Part shown: positions 54,429 through 64,000 of the stretch, piece after piece
How the letters are laid out: each line of letters opens with the position of its first letter
Position numbering within the stretch: the stretch's first letter is position 1
Source of the DNA: Cryptomeria japonica
Lineage: Eukaryota; Streptophyta; Pinopsida; Cupressales; Cupressaceae
Assembly: GCF_030272615.1 (NCBI RefSeq)
Contig: NC_081415.1
Location: 189,104,270 to 189,168,269, forward strand
Direction of reading: 5' to 3'
Length of the DNA: 64,000 nt
Made by a program: the position numbers and the translations under genes
The notes under the pieces: generated by a model
What the model saw: the letters and a program-made list of their open reading frames with translations, nothing else
The model's database searches: none
Told to the model about the DNA's origin: nothing

Positions 54429-56954
54429 CTCAACCCAAAGAAATGTGTCTTTGGAGTGACCTCCGGGAAGCTTCTAGGATACATTGTCTCAAGAAAAGGC
54501 ATTGAGGTCGATCCAGCAAAGGTTAAGGCAATAATGGACATGCCACCTCCAAAGAATATCAGTTAGCTAAGGACACTACAAGGACGGCTTCAATCCATCC
54601 GAAGATTCATTGCACAATTGGCTGATAAGTGTCACCCATTTACACATCTGCTACACAAGAACATCCGCTTTCAGTGGGATGCTCGATGCCAGCAAGCATT
54701 TCAGACACTTAAAGACTATCTCATGAATCCACCATTGCTGATGCCACCAGATCCAAGTAGACCATTGTTACTCTATATCTCGGCAACAAGTACAGCATTG
54801 GGTGTACTACTGGCACAACATAATGCAGAAGGCAAAGAATGTGCTATATACTACATCTCTCGCACACTGGTTGGCTATGAACTCAATTACACACCTATTG
54901 AGCGAGCTTGCCTAGCAGTAATCTTAGCAGCTACTAAACTGAGGCACTATCTGTTAACACACAAGGTACAACTCATTGCAAAGATTGATCCACTCAAGTA
55001 TTTACTTAACAAAGCAGCATTGACAGGCCGCTTGGCCAAATGGGTGATGATTCTAAGTGAATTCAACATTGAGTACGTGGACCGTAAAGCTATCAAAGGT
55101 CAAGTTATTGCAGATCAGTTGGCCGATGCGCCACTCACAGGTGATCCTCTTATTTCCAATTTTCCAGATGAAGAGATATTCACGATCACAATAGCACAAC
55201 CATGGAAACTATATTTTGATGGGTCATACACTAGGCACGGCTCGGGGGCAGGCATTCTGTTTATCACACCTCAAGGTGATAACATCCCGAAGTCTTATAG
55301 GCTCACATTTCCATGCACAAACAACATAGCAGAGTATGAGGCCTTGATCACAGGACTCAGGTTAGCCGTACAGTGGAAATTACAAGAACTACAAGTATAT
55401 GGCGACTCCCAACTAGTCATTCGACAAGCAACAGATGAATATCAAACCAAGGATGATAAACTCATGCCATATAAGAAAATGGTGGACACTCTAAAGACAT
55501 CATTTACTACTATCACTTTTGAGCAGATACCAAGAGATCAGAATCGAGCTGCTAACGCTATGGCTACCATCGCATCTCTCCTAGATCTTCCACAAAATTC
55601 AACATGCTATGAGTTCTTGGTAGAACAGCTTTGGATCCCCGCTTATGATATCCCTGAATCTAAAATGATATGTCACCTTGTTGGTTCTGAATCCCCATGG
55701 TACGGTGAGTTCTACACCTATCTTGGCGATCATACCCTTCCTCCCAACCAATCGAATAACCAACGAAAAACCTTCATTCGCCAAACTGCTCGATATACCA
55801 TTATTGCCGAAACCCTATACCGACGCGGTCTTGATGGTACTCTCCTTCAATGTCTGGAACAAGGTGAGATAACAAAAGCTTTGGAAGAGGTACATGAAGT
55901 AATTTGCGGGACTCATTCAAGTGGTCCATCACTAGCCAAAAAAATCATGCGAGCTGGATACTATTGGCCATCTATGGAAAAGGATTCCTACTACTTTGTT
56001 AGAAAATGCAAGAAATGTCAAGTTCACGGCGACCTGATACATGCACCAGCACAAGAACTGCAACCAATCACAACACCATGGCCTTTTTGTCAATGGGGCC
56101 TTGACCTTGTGGGTAAGATTCATCCATCTTCATCCAATGGCCATAAATTCATTATTACCGCTACCGAATATTTCACAAAGTGGATCAAAGTTGTTCCACT
56201 TACCCAAGTCACCGGCAAGCAAATCGCCTCATTCATCCTCAACTACATCATCTGCCGGTATGGTGTACCCATGTCCATCATCACAGATAACGGTCTTCCT
56301 TTCAAAAATCAGGATGTCTGTGAGCTTTGTGAGAAATTTCATATCCAACATCGCTTTTCCACCCCCTATTACCCACAAGGCAATGGTCAGGCTGAAGCAT
56401 CCAATAAAAACATATTGAGAATCCTAAAGAAGACAGTCAATGATGTCGGTCGTGATTGGCATGTTCAATTGAATCCAGCATTATGGGCATATCGAACTAG
56501 CATTCGAACCCCTATAGGTGCAACTCCTTATTCATTGGTCTATGGTGCAGAAGCTATCTTACCTATTGAGGTTGAGATACCATCATTACGAGTTTCCTTG
56601 CATAATCTCATCGATGATGAAGCATACAGAGTCTCACGTCTTCAGGACTTAGAGTTACTTGATGAGAAGCGACAAGCTGCATACAATCACCTCAAAGCCT
56701 ATCAGCAGCGCATGAGTAGAAGCTACAATCACCGAGTTAGATCTCGTACATTTGAGGTAGGTGATCTTGTTCTTCGAGAGAATCCTCGCAACCAACCAAA
56801 CAGAGAACATCAAGGCAAGTTTGAATCAAATTGGCTCGGCCCATATGTTGTCACTGTTGTATTCGGGTCCGGGGCATATCAGTTGGCTACATCAGACGGA
56901 GAACCGCTCGCAGATCCAATCAATAGCATGCACCTCAAACAGTTTTATACCTAA
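54429..56954 (+). pseudogene. pol: E6 pol continuation: RT end, RNase H, archaeal-type RNase H, integrase
   Basis: Same frame as 49668-54428, with one more stop, TAG at 54564-54566, and then 778 open codons from Met 54618. The connection region TLQGRLQSIRRFI and the first RNase H follow (LLYISATSTALGVLLA, lacking the first catalytic Asp). Residues about 195-320 are the second, archaeal-type RNase H: LYFDGSYT, NNIAEYEAL, YGDSQLV, and RDQNRAANAMA where the usual Asp is Asn. Integrase has the zinc region H426, H433, C464, C467 and a DD35E core at D496, D557 and E593. A GPY-like end (WLGPYVV) is present and no chromodomain. The two stops make the frame non-functional unless suppressed. Start 54618 is not biological. 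Confidence 0.93.
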
Positions 56955-56987
56955 GGTGTACAAGGCATCAGGCTCCCCTGCATATCA

Positions 56988-57080
56988 GAAAATACCAAAA
57001 ACATTCAGAAAAATGTCCTAAAGAAAATACCAAAAACATTCAGAAAAATGTCCTAAAGAAAATACAAAAACATTCAAAAA
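56988..57080 (+). repeat. 35-bp tandem repeat with ACATT/AATGT mini-hairpin
   Basis: GAAAATACC starts at 56988, 57023 and 57058, period 35 bp. Each unit contains ACATTCAGAAAAATGT, a 5-bp stem. Confidence 0.85.
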
Positions 57081-57119
57081 AGTAAAAAAAAATCATGCAT
57101 CCAAACGGTGAACAACCAC

Positions 57120-57182
57120 TCCAGTGGCACCTTGGGTAAGTACAATGGCGAAAACCTGGCAAACAGGCACCACTCGTAAAGG
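57120..57182 (+). other. Conserved non-coding block with GCAAA-loop hairpin (E6 copy)
   Basis: GGCACCTTGGGTAAGTAC followed by CCTGGCAAACAGG (4-bp stem, GCAAA loop) and CACCACTCGTAA. The same order of words is in E0 and E5. Confidence 0.75.
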
Positions 57183-57400
57183 CAATGGCTCCAGTATCTT
57201 TCAGGCTCGTTGCGATCACATTCATACATACACACATCCATCCATCTAACCATGGCTTGTTATTTGATCTGTAATCCAAGAAAGTACTTCATGCGTCTGG
57301 CATCCCGCTTTTTCATAAATCATGTCCAACTTGGGGGCAATGCCCTTACAATCTAGATGATGGAAGTGGATTCTACATTATTGGTGATTCATTGGCAAAA

Positions 57401-57510
57401 ACATTCAAAAATGTCTCGCAAAATACAAAAACATTCAAAAATGTCTCGCAAAATACAAAAACATTCAAAAATGTCTCGCAAAATCCAAAAACATTCAAAA
57501 ACTATTACAC
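57401..57510 (+). repeat. 30-bp tandem repeat with ACATT/AATGT mini-hairpin
   Basis: ACATTCAAAAATGT starts at 57401, 57431 and 57461, with a partial unit at 57491. Period exactly 30 bp. Confidence 0.88.
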
Positions 57511-59373
57511 AAAATCCAAAAACATCGAAAAACCCATCGAAAATCACACAAAAACATGGCAACACCTTGTACATATTCATTCAAGCAGATGCAAAACCAA
57601 CATTAACACAGTACTCACACAATGACTATTTATCAATCGACCACACAATCCACATCCAACAAATCAGAAACTGTCTTTAAAAACAAGGATGCATCCTTCC
57701 TTACCAAAACAAAGACAAAAGTGACATTTTCTTTGACAAGAAAATTATGTTAAGCTATCAAATGCTTGGTTGATTCATGAGTAATTCATTTGTTTATCTG
57801 TATCGGGATCTTTCAGCATTGTTTTGTATCGTTTGCGCATTATTTCCGATGAAGTTCTGGGGCATGTACTAATGGTGTCTACGTGGGAAGTTCACTAAGC
57901 TACGTAATCTTATGCCAAATACAGTCATAGATCATTACGGCTTGCTGACTATAGCGTATACCTCGACCATATGAGCATGAACCATTACCAAGGATCCATA
58001 TTCTTTTATTCTTTATTTATATACTATTTGTTTACAGGTACAATGCTCATTCTTTGGTTCCTCCTCATCCAATTTGGATAAAGGTTTTTATTTCTTAGTA
58101 CGGTATGCACTTGTCTCAGGATATGATCAGCCTAAGATCAAGGAGGATGATCCAAGTCATGCATGAACGGAGATAATCCTTGTCTGTTCTGCAAGCAATA
58201 CTCAGGTCAACTTGATCCATTATATCAAGTTGCTTGTATTAACTTGCTATATCAAAATCCATGTAAGAAATACTTTGGTCATCTTGAATCTTTATGTCAA
58301 GATGCTTGTATTCTCTTCCAACATTTTAAAGCTCAATGATGAAAATAGAGCACTATGGATCGTCATTCCATCTCATATGTATATATTGCATTTCATTCCA
58401 TTCCATCCATCCATACATTCATAAATAGCTGCATATCATTCATACATAGTCATAATAATGCATACTCTATTTTCCTCTTCTTCCATAGGACTCGGTCCTA
58501 GTCCTCCATATCTTCTATCTAACATCAAATCCCCCCTCACCCTCCCTATCTTGATCGTCAACATCATCCTAATCCCTTCATCACTTCCCATCCTCACTCA
58601 TCCACAAAATTAAGCCAGTTACTCTGTCTACACAGATACATCGACTCCCACACACCTAGACTATCAACAGATACTCTGATCACGTATCTTCGGGTCTCAA
58701 CAGGTAATCGATTATGGTAATCCTAGACTACATCAGGCATTTATCATAATGACCTAGTCTCAACAGGGCTGCCATGATTCCCCACAACCATCCATCACAC
58801 GCACATACTATCAATTGATCAACCAATCAAACACAATCCAACGGACAATTACATCAATTGTCTACGTCTCAACGAGTATTTTGCTTCATATACCTTGACT
58901 TCATCGAGCAATTATATCAATTGTCTAAGTCACATCAGGTCACTTTGATTCACTTACTCAGACTTTATCATGTCCAAGCGACCAACTGACATCAACTGTC
59001 ACGCTTTGACTTGACCGGGGCAATTAAACCGATTGCACCAGATTGTCCAAACAATTTTGATCAATTGTATAGCATCAATCCAAACCCCACACTACATCTG
59101 CTATGTATCTCTTGCATGACCTCAGGGTACCCATTGGCTTGTTGTTTCTTCATATTCACTCCATTTTCTCCCATTCTTTCATCATTAGTTCTAATTTCTT
59201 CTATTCTACCTCCCCTCCGCTTTTCATTCTTTTTCGAGAGATCGCCCGATTTTTCAAAAAAATTCGGCCCATCCCTCGAGGGGGCATACCACCCATTAAA
59301 TTTACATTTTATGGGGCATTTCTTCACACCTATTTTTCTTTCTTTGAAACGACGCGATAAACTGCACCATCTC

Positions 59374-59386
59374 AAAGAGGGGCAAA
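59374..59386 (+). other. E6 polypurine tract
   Basis: AAAGAGGGGCAAA directly before the 3' LTR. Confidence 0.92.
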
Positions 59387-61348
59387 TGTAGTCACATAAA
59401 TCTGTCCACTTAATTAAATGAATACTTAGTATTTATTTGATTATTTAACCATCAATTAATAATTAATTAAATTAATATTTAATTAATTCATCTTAACCCT
59501 CTTCTCCTATTAATTAAATAAATTATTCAATTTATTTGATTTAATTCACTTAACCAAATTCATACCATTAATTAAATAAATAAATCATATTTGTTTAATT
59601 AAATCTTCTCTCACATTTAAATAAATTAATATTTATTTAAATCCCCCAAAATCCCACCTCTCACATTTAAATAAATAAATCATTTATTTAAATCACCTTT
59701 ATCCTCCACCCACTTGTATTTTCCTACAAAAGCAAGTTGCACAATTATTTTAAATAAATAATTTATTTAAATCACCTTTATCCTCCACCCACTTGTATTT
59801 TCCTACAAAAGCAAGTTGCACAACTATTTTAAATAAATTATTTATTTAAAATCCTATTTATCCTCACCCACTTGAAACCTTTAATGGTTTCCCTTAAAGT
59901 ATTCAAACTTGATGGCTTTAAAGTCTTCAAACTTGATGGCTTCCTTCTATAGTCTTCTTAAGACTTTAATGGTTTTCCTTAAAGTCTTCAAGCCTTTAAT
60001 GGTTCCCCTCAAAGTCTTCAAGCATTTTAATGCTTTATCTTCCTTTTTTCTCATTTAAATAAATTAATATTTATTTGAATATTTATCCAAATACAACTTG
60101 CACACATTTATTGAAATAAATGAATTTTTATTTTAATAAAATCCTATTTTCCCTCACCCACCAAATCCACTTGCAAAATCTAATTCCCTTCTAGATTCTT
60201 CTACCCCCTTCCTAATTAACTTAATCCATCCCCTAATTATTGTCACATTCCTAAGCAAAATGGAGTCACTTCTCAAAGCCTAAAAGTCTTTGATAACCAT
60301 TAAAGGCTTTCAACCTTCAACCACTAAATGTCTCAAAGTCTTGGATAACCTTTGAAAGCTTCCAACCTTCAACCACTAAATGTCTCAAAGTCTTGGATAA
60401 CCTTTGAAAGCTTCCAACCTTCAACCACTAAATGGCTCAAAGTCTTTGATAACCATTGAAGGCTTTCAACCTTCAACCACTTAATCCCCAAAGTCTCCAA
60501 TAACCATTAATGGTTACCTCAAACCCTCCCACATGGTTAAAACATTTGTTTTGACTCAACCTCTACCCAACCCAAGGGTCTCATCAAGCCTTTAATGCTT
60601 TGACCATGATTATCTCTTAATCATTTGCACAAAAGTTTATCCTTGCATTAACTCCTAATCCAGTGGGTAATCCTAATTTAGGCTTGACCCTTACCTTCTA
60701 GATAACCATGAGGTCTCCTCAGGCATTTAATGCCTCCAACCTCTTCTCTCAACCCAATCTTATGTTGACACTTGTCACCATTTCATTGGTGCAAATTGTG
60801 CACATGGATCCCCAACTTTCAAGCTTGACCCTTGATTAAACCTTTCAATCCTGGCCATCCATTGCTCCATTTTTCCTATAAATAGAGCCCATTCCTTCAT
60901 AATCCAGATCCTGAAAACTTGTATGCATTTAGGCTATAGACATTTTTAGAGAGCATTTAGCATAAGCAATCTAACATCTTATCATTTTTGGTTAAAATAT
61001 ATCATTTTAGCATCAATAGCATAGTATTTAGCTTTTCATTTCATATTTGAAGCTTAATATTAAATCTCAATCCTCCATAAGCATCCATAGTGCAAAAAGC
61101 TACTGAGAGCTACACTATTTTGGAACTTGGAGAGGAGAGGAACAAGGGAGAAGGAACTAAGAGTATGTTAGGAGGTATTTGGAGATGCCTCATCATGTTT
61201 GCTTTGATAGTTAAATATGCTTGCATGCTTGTAGTCTCTCTTTTGGTATGCCTTTTTAGATTAGTTTTCGATTGACTAACACTAATGTTTTGTGTGTTTT
61301 TGTGTTATTTGATCATAGACTAATCTTGTGTCATTTAGGAGGGCATCA
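59387..61348 (+). repeat. E6 3' LTR
   Basis: 1,962 bp, the 5' LTR plus a 52-bp tandem duplication at about 60320-60425 (an extra unit with CAAAGTCTTGG and CCTTTGAAAGC). Followed by TSD GTTTT. Confidence 0.95.
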
Positions 61349-61353
61349 GTTTT

Positions 61354-62660
61354 AATATACAAAATTTTCCCAATAAATGGTTGAAATAATTCATTTCTTA
61401 ATGAAATAGAGGACATCAGTGTGCTAGGGGACAATAGTGCCTGCAAAGGATATTATCATGTCAAGACTTTAGTGCCCAAGAAGGAAACTAGCACACCACT
61501 ATACATGTTCTAGAAGTGCACCACCAATGCAGAACTACATAAGTGTCCCAAAAAGATGTTAAGGTCATCGATAGACACTAAATAAATGATCGTTTCTAGG
61601 TTGCATACCTAGGGAAAAACCTCAGGACTCAAAAAAAAAAATATAGCAAAAACTATCTTGCAAATGATAAAAAACAACTAGGAGCTAGGAGGGACCCACC
61701 CCACCCAAATTGATTGAAGAAGGAGATGCTCCATATGAGATGAGAAGCATATAAGGGATTCCAAAGTGAGTCCAAGGAAACAAGGGACAAGGGAAAACAC
61801 TCCCAATATACCATAATATTCCTTCAAACAAGAGAAGAAACATAATAACACCACCATGTGGCAAGTTCTCACCAACACACAATTCCTAAACTCAAGAGAT
61901 GAACCATAAAAAATCATGCAAGAACTAATGCTAAATTGAATGTTTTATATCACAATAGATTCATTTTAAGCCCAAATTCAAATGTTATTTATGTTCATTT
62001 TAACAACATAACTAGAATGATAAATTAAAAATGAAATAACCTAAACATTCAACACCAACATCTCTAGTTAAAATGCAAGAAAACCAACAATCCTCCCTTA
62101 GCTTTTCAATTCATAACCCAAGAAATTCTAAAACTAATGAAATTGATTCAATTTCCAATTTTTTTGGAGAGCGTTTGAGAGAGAGAGCGAGTTTTCAAAA
62201 TAAATAAATAAAAGGTCTTTTTGTTTGATCACTTTTTCACTTTTAATTCTTTTATTTTTTTCTTGAAATGGTTATATGGTTTTCTAAAAATTGGAATTAA
62301 ATTTCTAAGTTGTTTATTCCAAGGAAATAGAGAAATATTAATTAGTCATTTCAAGCATTTATAATAATATGATTTAATCAATTATTTGAAACCATTTTCT
62401 TTCAAATAACATTTTAACTAAGCTAGCATAGTTAAAGTTCATTTTTTTCTTAGAATAAATATTTGTTTTTTATTAAAAGCAGTGTTAGCTAGGATACCGA
62501 TCCTTTAACACAATCATAGACTATTCACGACATATTAACAACACCAAAATAAAACAATTAAACCAGATGAGAGTTAAGCAAATTAAGTAGCAAGGGCATA
62601 CCCCAAGCACCAAAAAAAAAAAACCCTTAAATCTAAGGGATCAACTTACGAACCCCTATC
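61354..62660. other. Unassigned sequence, target of E6 (right part)
   Basis: A/T-rich, stops in all frames, a GAGAGAGAGAG run near 62172. Nothing recognised. Confidence 0.45.
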
Positions 62661-63250
62661 ATATCTATTATCTTTTCCTAGACTTCAAAGAGGAACTTGT
62701 AAAGTTCCCTGGAAGCTTGTTTATCAACTTCATCTTCAACAGTTCTATCGCTAAGAAGGGAAAGTGACAACACCAAATTGTGCAGAACCTGGATGCAAAA
62801 CTTATTAATGTTGACAAGTTGTTTATCTCTCACATCCAACATGTTGTTAATAGCTTTGATTTCCTCCTTCAGCCTTTGAATTTCCCCAGTTGGCCCCAAG
62901 TTGTCAATGTGGTTTGTCATGTCACTATTGAGGGTCACTCACATTAGGTTTTGTGGGTTCAATGTTCTCATCCTCCTTAAATTCCCCATCCTTCCCTTCT
63001 TCTTTTTCTTCTTGATTTTGTCACTCTTCCTTTATTTGCCTTTGCCTTCCACAACCTCATCATCTTTCTGGGCTTCAAATTCAGATGTCACAGTGATAAC
63101 AAGCTCCCTCTCTTCAATAATATTATCAGGGGCCACTTTCTCCTGGATCTCATTAGGTTGTGAATCATCATATCCTAGGGGGGATCGGGGTCCTCCAAGT
63201 CAGAAATATTCAATCTTACAGTGACATTCTCTACCCTCATGGAATCTTTT
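62661..63250 (-). pseudogene. Decayed coiled-coil coding remnant, unknown
   Basis: On the - strand 62938-62678 is open for 86 codons (IQRLKEEIKAINNMLDVRD, then TVEDEVDKQASRELYKF). Upstream, in a shifted frame, come acidic and Lys-rich stretches (FEAQKDDEVVEGKGK, KKKKKG, EDENIEPTKPNVSDP). It appears to be the frameshifted end of a hydrophilic coiled-coil protein. It could be retroelement-derived or host. I cannot identify it. Confidence 0.35.
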
Positions 63251-63910
63251 TCAATTTTGTCATAATGAGAAAATAATTTGTAAGTAAAAAGTTTTCACAA
63301 ATTCGTTAGTTAATTTTGATTTTATTAGCCAAAACATTAGGAGTGGAGTTGAACTTGAGTGTCCCTTACAAAAAATATTTGTTATATATTGATGAAGTGA
63401 TTTTGAAGTATAATTTAAAGTAAAATCATGAACTCTTATAAATGTTCGATTATGAAATAGTTTGGAGAGGGAGTAATAAATTACAAGGATAATTTGCACA
63501 CAAAGGAAAACTTTGGTAAGAATTAATTTATCTTGATTTTAAAGAATCATTTTTTTAAAATAGTTATGTCAATCTTGGCTTTGAAGAAGGCTTGTCTTAT
63601 ATTGTTATTGTTCATAGTTCTTCAAAATAGACATTGCTATTATTTTGTTTAGGGTATCTATATTAACTATTATTAAATGTAATATCTCTCTAATATTTTT
63701 TAATATAATTATAAATTTACAAGTAATCAAAAATATTTTAAACTCATATATACTAAACAAAATGGCCTAATTTTTAAGTAATATTTATTTTTATTTAATT
63801 ATAAATTATTTTTTTATTTTTTTAATATTTATTTATGCTTGAAGAATTGAAAAAAGAAACTATCTAAGAATTGCATAACTTTGTGTTTACTAAGAGTTAT
63901 TTTTTGATTT
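63251..63910. other. A/T-rich sequence, nothing seen
   Basis: Very A/T-rich (TTTTTTATTTTTTTAATATTT near 63810). No ORF or site supported. Confidence 0.5.
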
Positions 63911-64000
63911 GTCCAAGGGGTTGAGCTTAACTGGTTAAAACAATGGGTTCTCACTATGGAGACCCAAGTTCAATTCCCAATAAGGACATCTAAAGTGGAA
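63911..64000 (+). mobile_element. tRNA-like SINE head or tRNA-derived pseudogene, cut by window end
   Basis: A-box-like TGAGCTTAACTGG at 63922-63934 and B-box-like AGTTCAATTCC at 63967-63977 are spaced as in a tRNA, with GTCC and GGAC ends that can pair. No clean cloverleaf. A SINE head is the best reading; the body would lie beyond base 64000. Confidence 0.5.

Larger units (their letters stand above)
56955..59373 (+). other. E6 long 3' region between pol and PPT
   Basis: 2.4 kb with no convincing ORF. It holds A-rich tandem arrays, the conserved hairpin block and then CATC-rich, C/T-rich sequence (58440-59000). Short ORFs at 59011-59391 lie on both strands and look like chance. Long 3' non-coding regions are usual in Tat elements. 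Confidence 0.7.
45016..61348 (+). mobile_element. E6: complete Tat-lineage Ty3/Gypsy element, very young
   Basis: 16,333 bp with LTRs 45016-46925 and 59387-61348, a PBS at 46928, a PPT at 59374-59386 and a perfect TSD GTTTT (45011-45015 and 61349-61353). By eye the LTRs differ by two substitutions (46211/60634 and 46539/60961) and one 52-bp tandem duplication. One long gag-pol frame (49668-56954) has RT, a degenerate first RNase H, an archaeal-type second RNase H and integrase. The double RNase H is the mark of the Tat/Ogre lineage. A G-patch lies between protease and RT. Two nonsense codons break pol. Confidence 0.96.

Noticed and set aside
59011-59391. Overlapping + and - strand ORFs of about 100-126 codons before the E6 3' LTR
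   Set aside because: Low-complexity sequence running into the PPT, with no domain on either strand and no counterpart in E0 or E5.

Overview
This window is plant nuclear DNA made almost entirely of nested LTR retrotransposons. I found no convincing host protein-coding gene. The initiator-Met primer-binding sites, a Sirevirus-like Copia element, a Ty3/Gypsy element of the Tat type (two RNase H domains), and five levels of insertion point to a large-genome seed plant. A gymnosperm would fit, but the sequence does not prove it.

I resolved seven insertions, six of them nested, by matching LTR ends (TG...CA), primer-binding sites (PBS), polypurine tracts (PPT) and 5-bp target-site duplications (TSD). 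E0 is an old, non-autonomous Tat-like element on the + strand running from before base 1 to about 43.5 kb; its 3' LTR begins at 42530. Inserted in E0 are: E1, a small non-autonomous LTR element on the - strand (1386-4050, TSD TTTGC); E2, a decayed Sirevirus-like Copia element (7228-15859, TSD CCATC) whose 3' LTR was hit by a solo LTR, E2s (13871-15160, TSD GTGTG); and E3 (15950-39303, TSD CACAT). E3 was invaded by E4, a related element in opposite orientation (21118-37843, TSD TAACC/TAACT). E4 was invaded by E5, a non-autonomous Tat-like element on the - strand (22761-32798, TSD CTATC). To the right, E6 (45016-61348, TSD GTTTT) is a complete 16.3-kb Tat-lineage element with almost identical LTRs. 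Unassigned sequence lies at about 43.5-45.0 kb and 61.35-64.0 kb.

The most interesting content is the E3/E4 family. Without their insertions both are about 6.6-6.7 kb and carry a coiled-coil Gag with four CCHC knuckles, then a separate ORF (ORF2, about 1,120-1,160 codons) of a kind I do not recognise, and no protease, integrase or reverse transcriptase. Their PBS and PPT match those of Sirevirus E2, so they look like parasites of that machinery. The frameshifts in the two ORF2 copies lie at different places, so each copy shows the other was once open. Both copies also have a TATA-like box about 146-150 bp before the ORF2 start.

E6 has one 2,428-codon gag-pol frame broken only by two nonsense codons. 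E6, E0 and E5 share a PBS that is not initiator-Met, an AAAGAGGGGCAAA-type PPT and a conserved non-coding block with a GCAAA-loop hairpin. E6 and E0 encode a G-patch motif, and E5 keeps a degenerate trace of it. E0 and E5 are deletion-type relatives without pol that were probably moved by E6-like partners.
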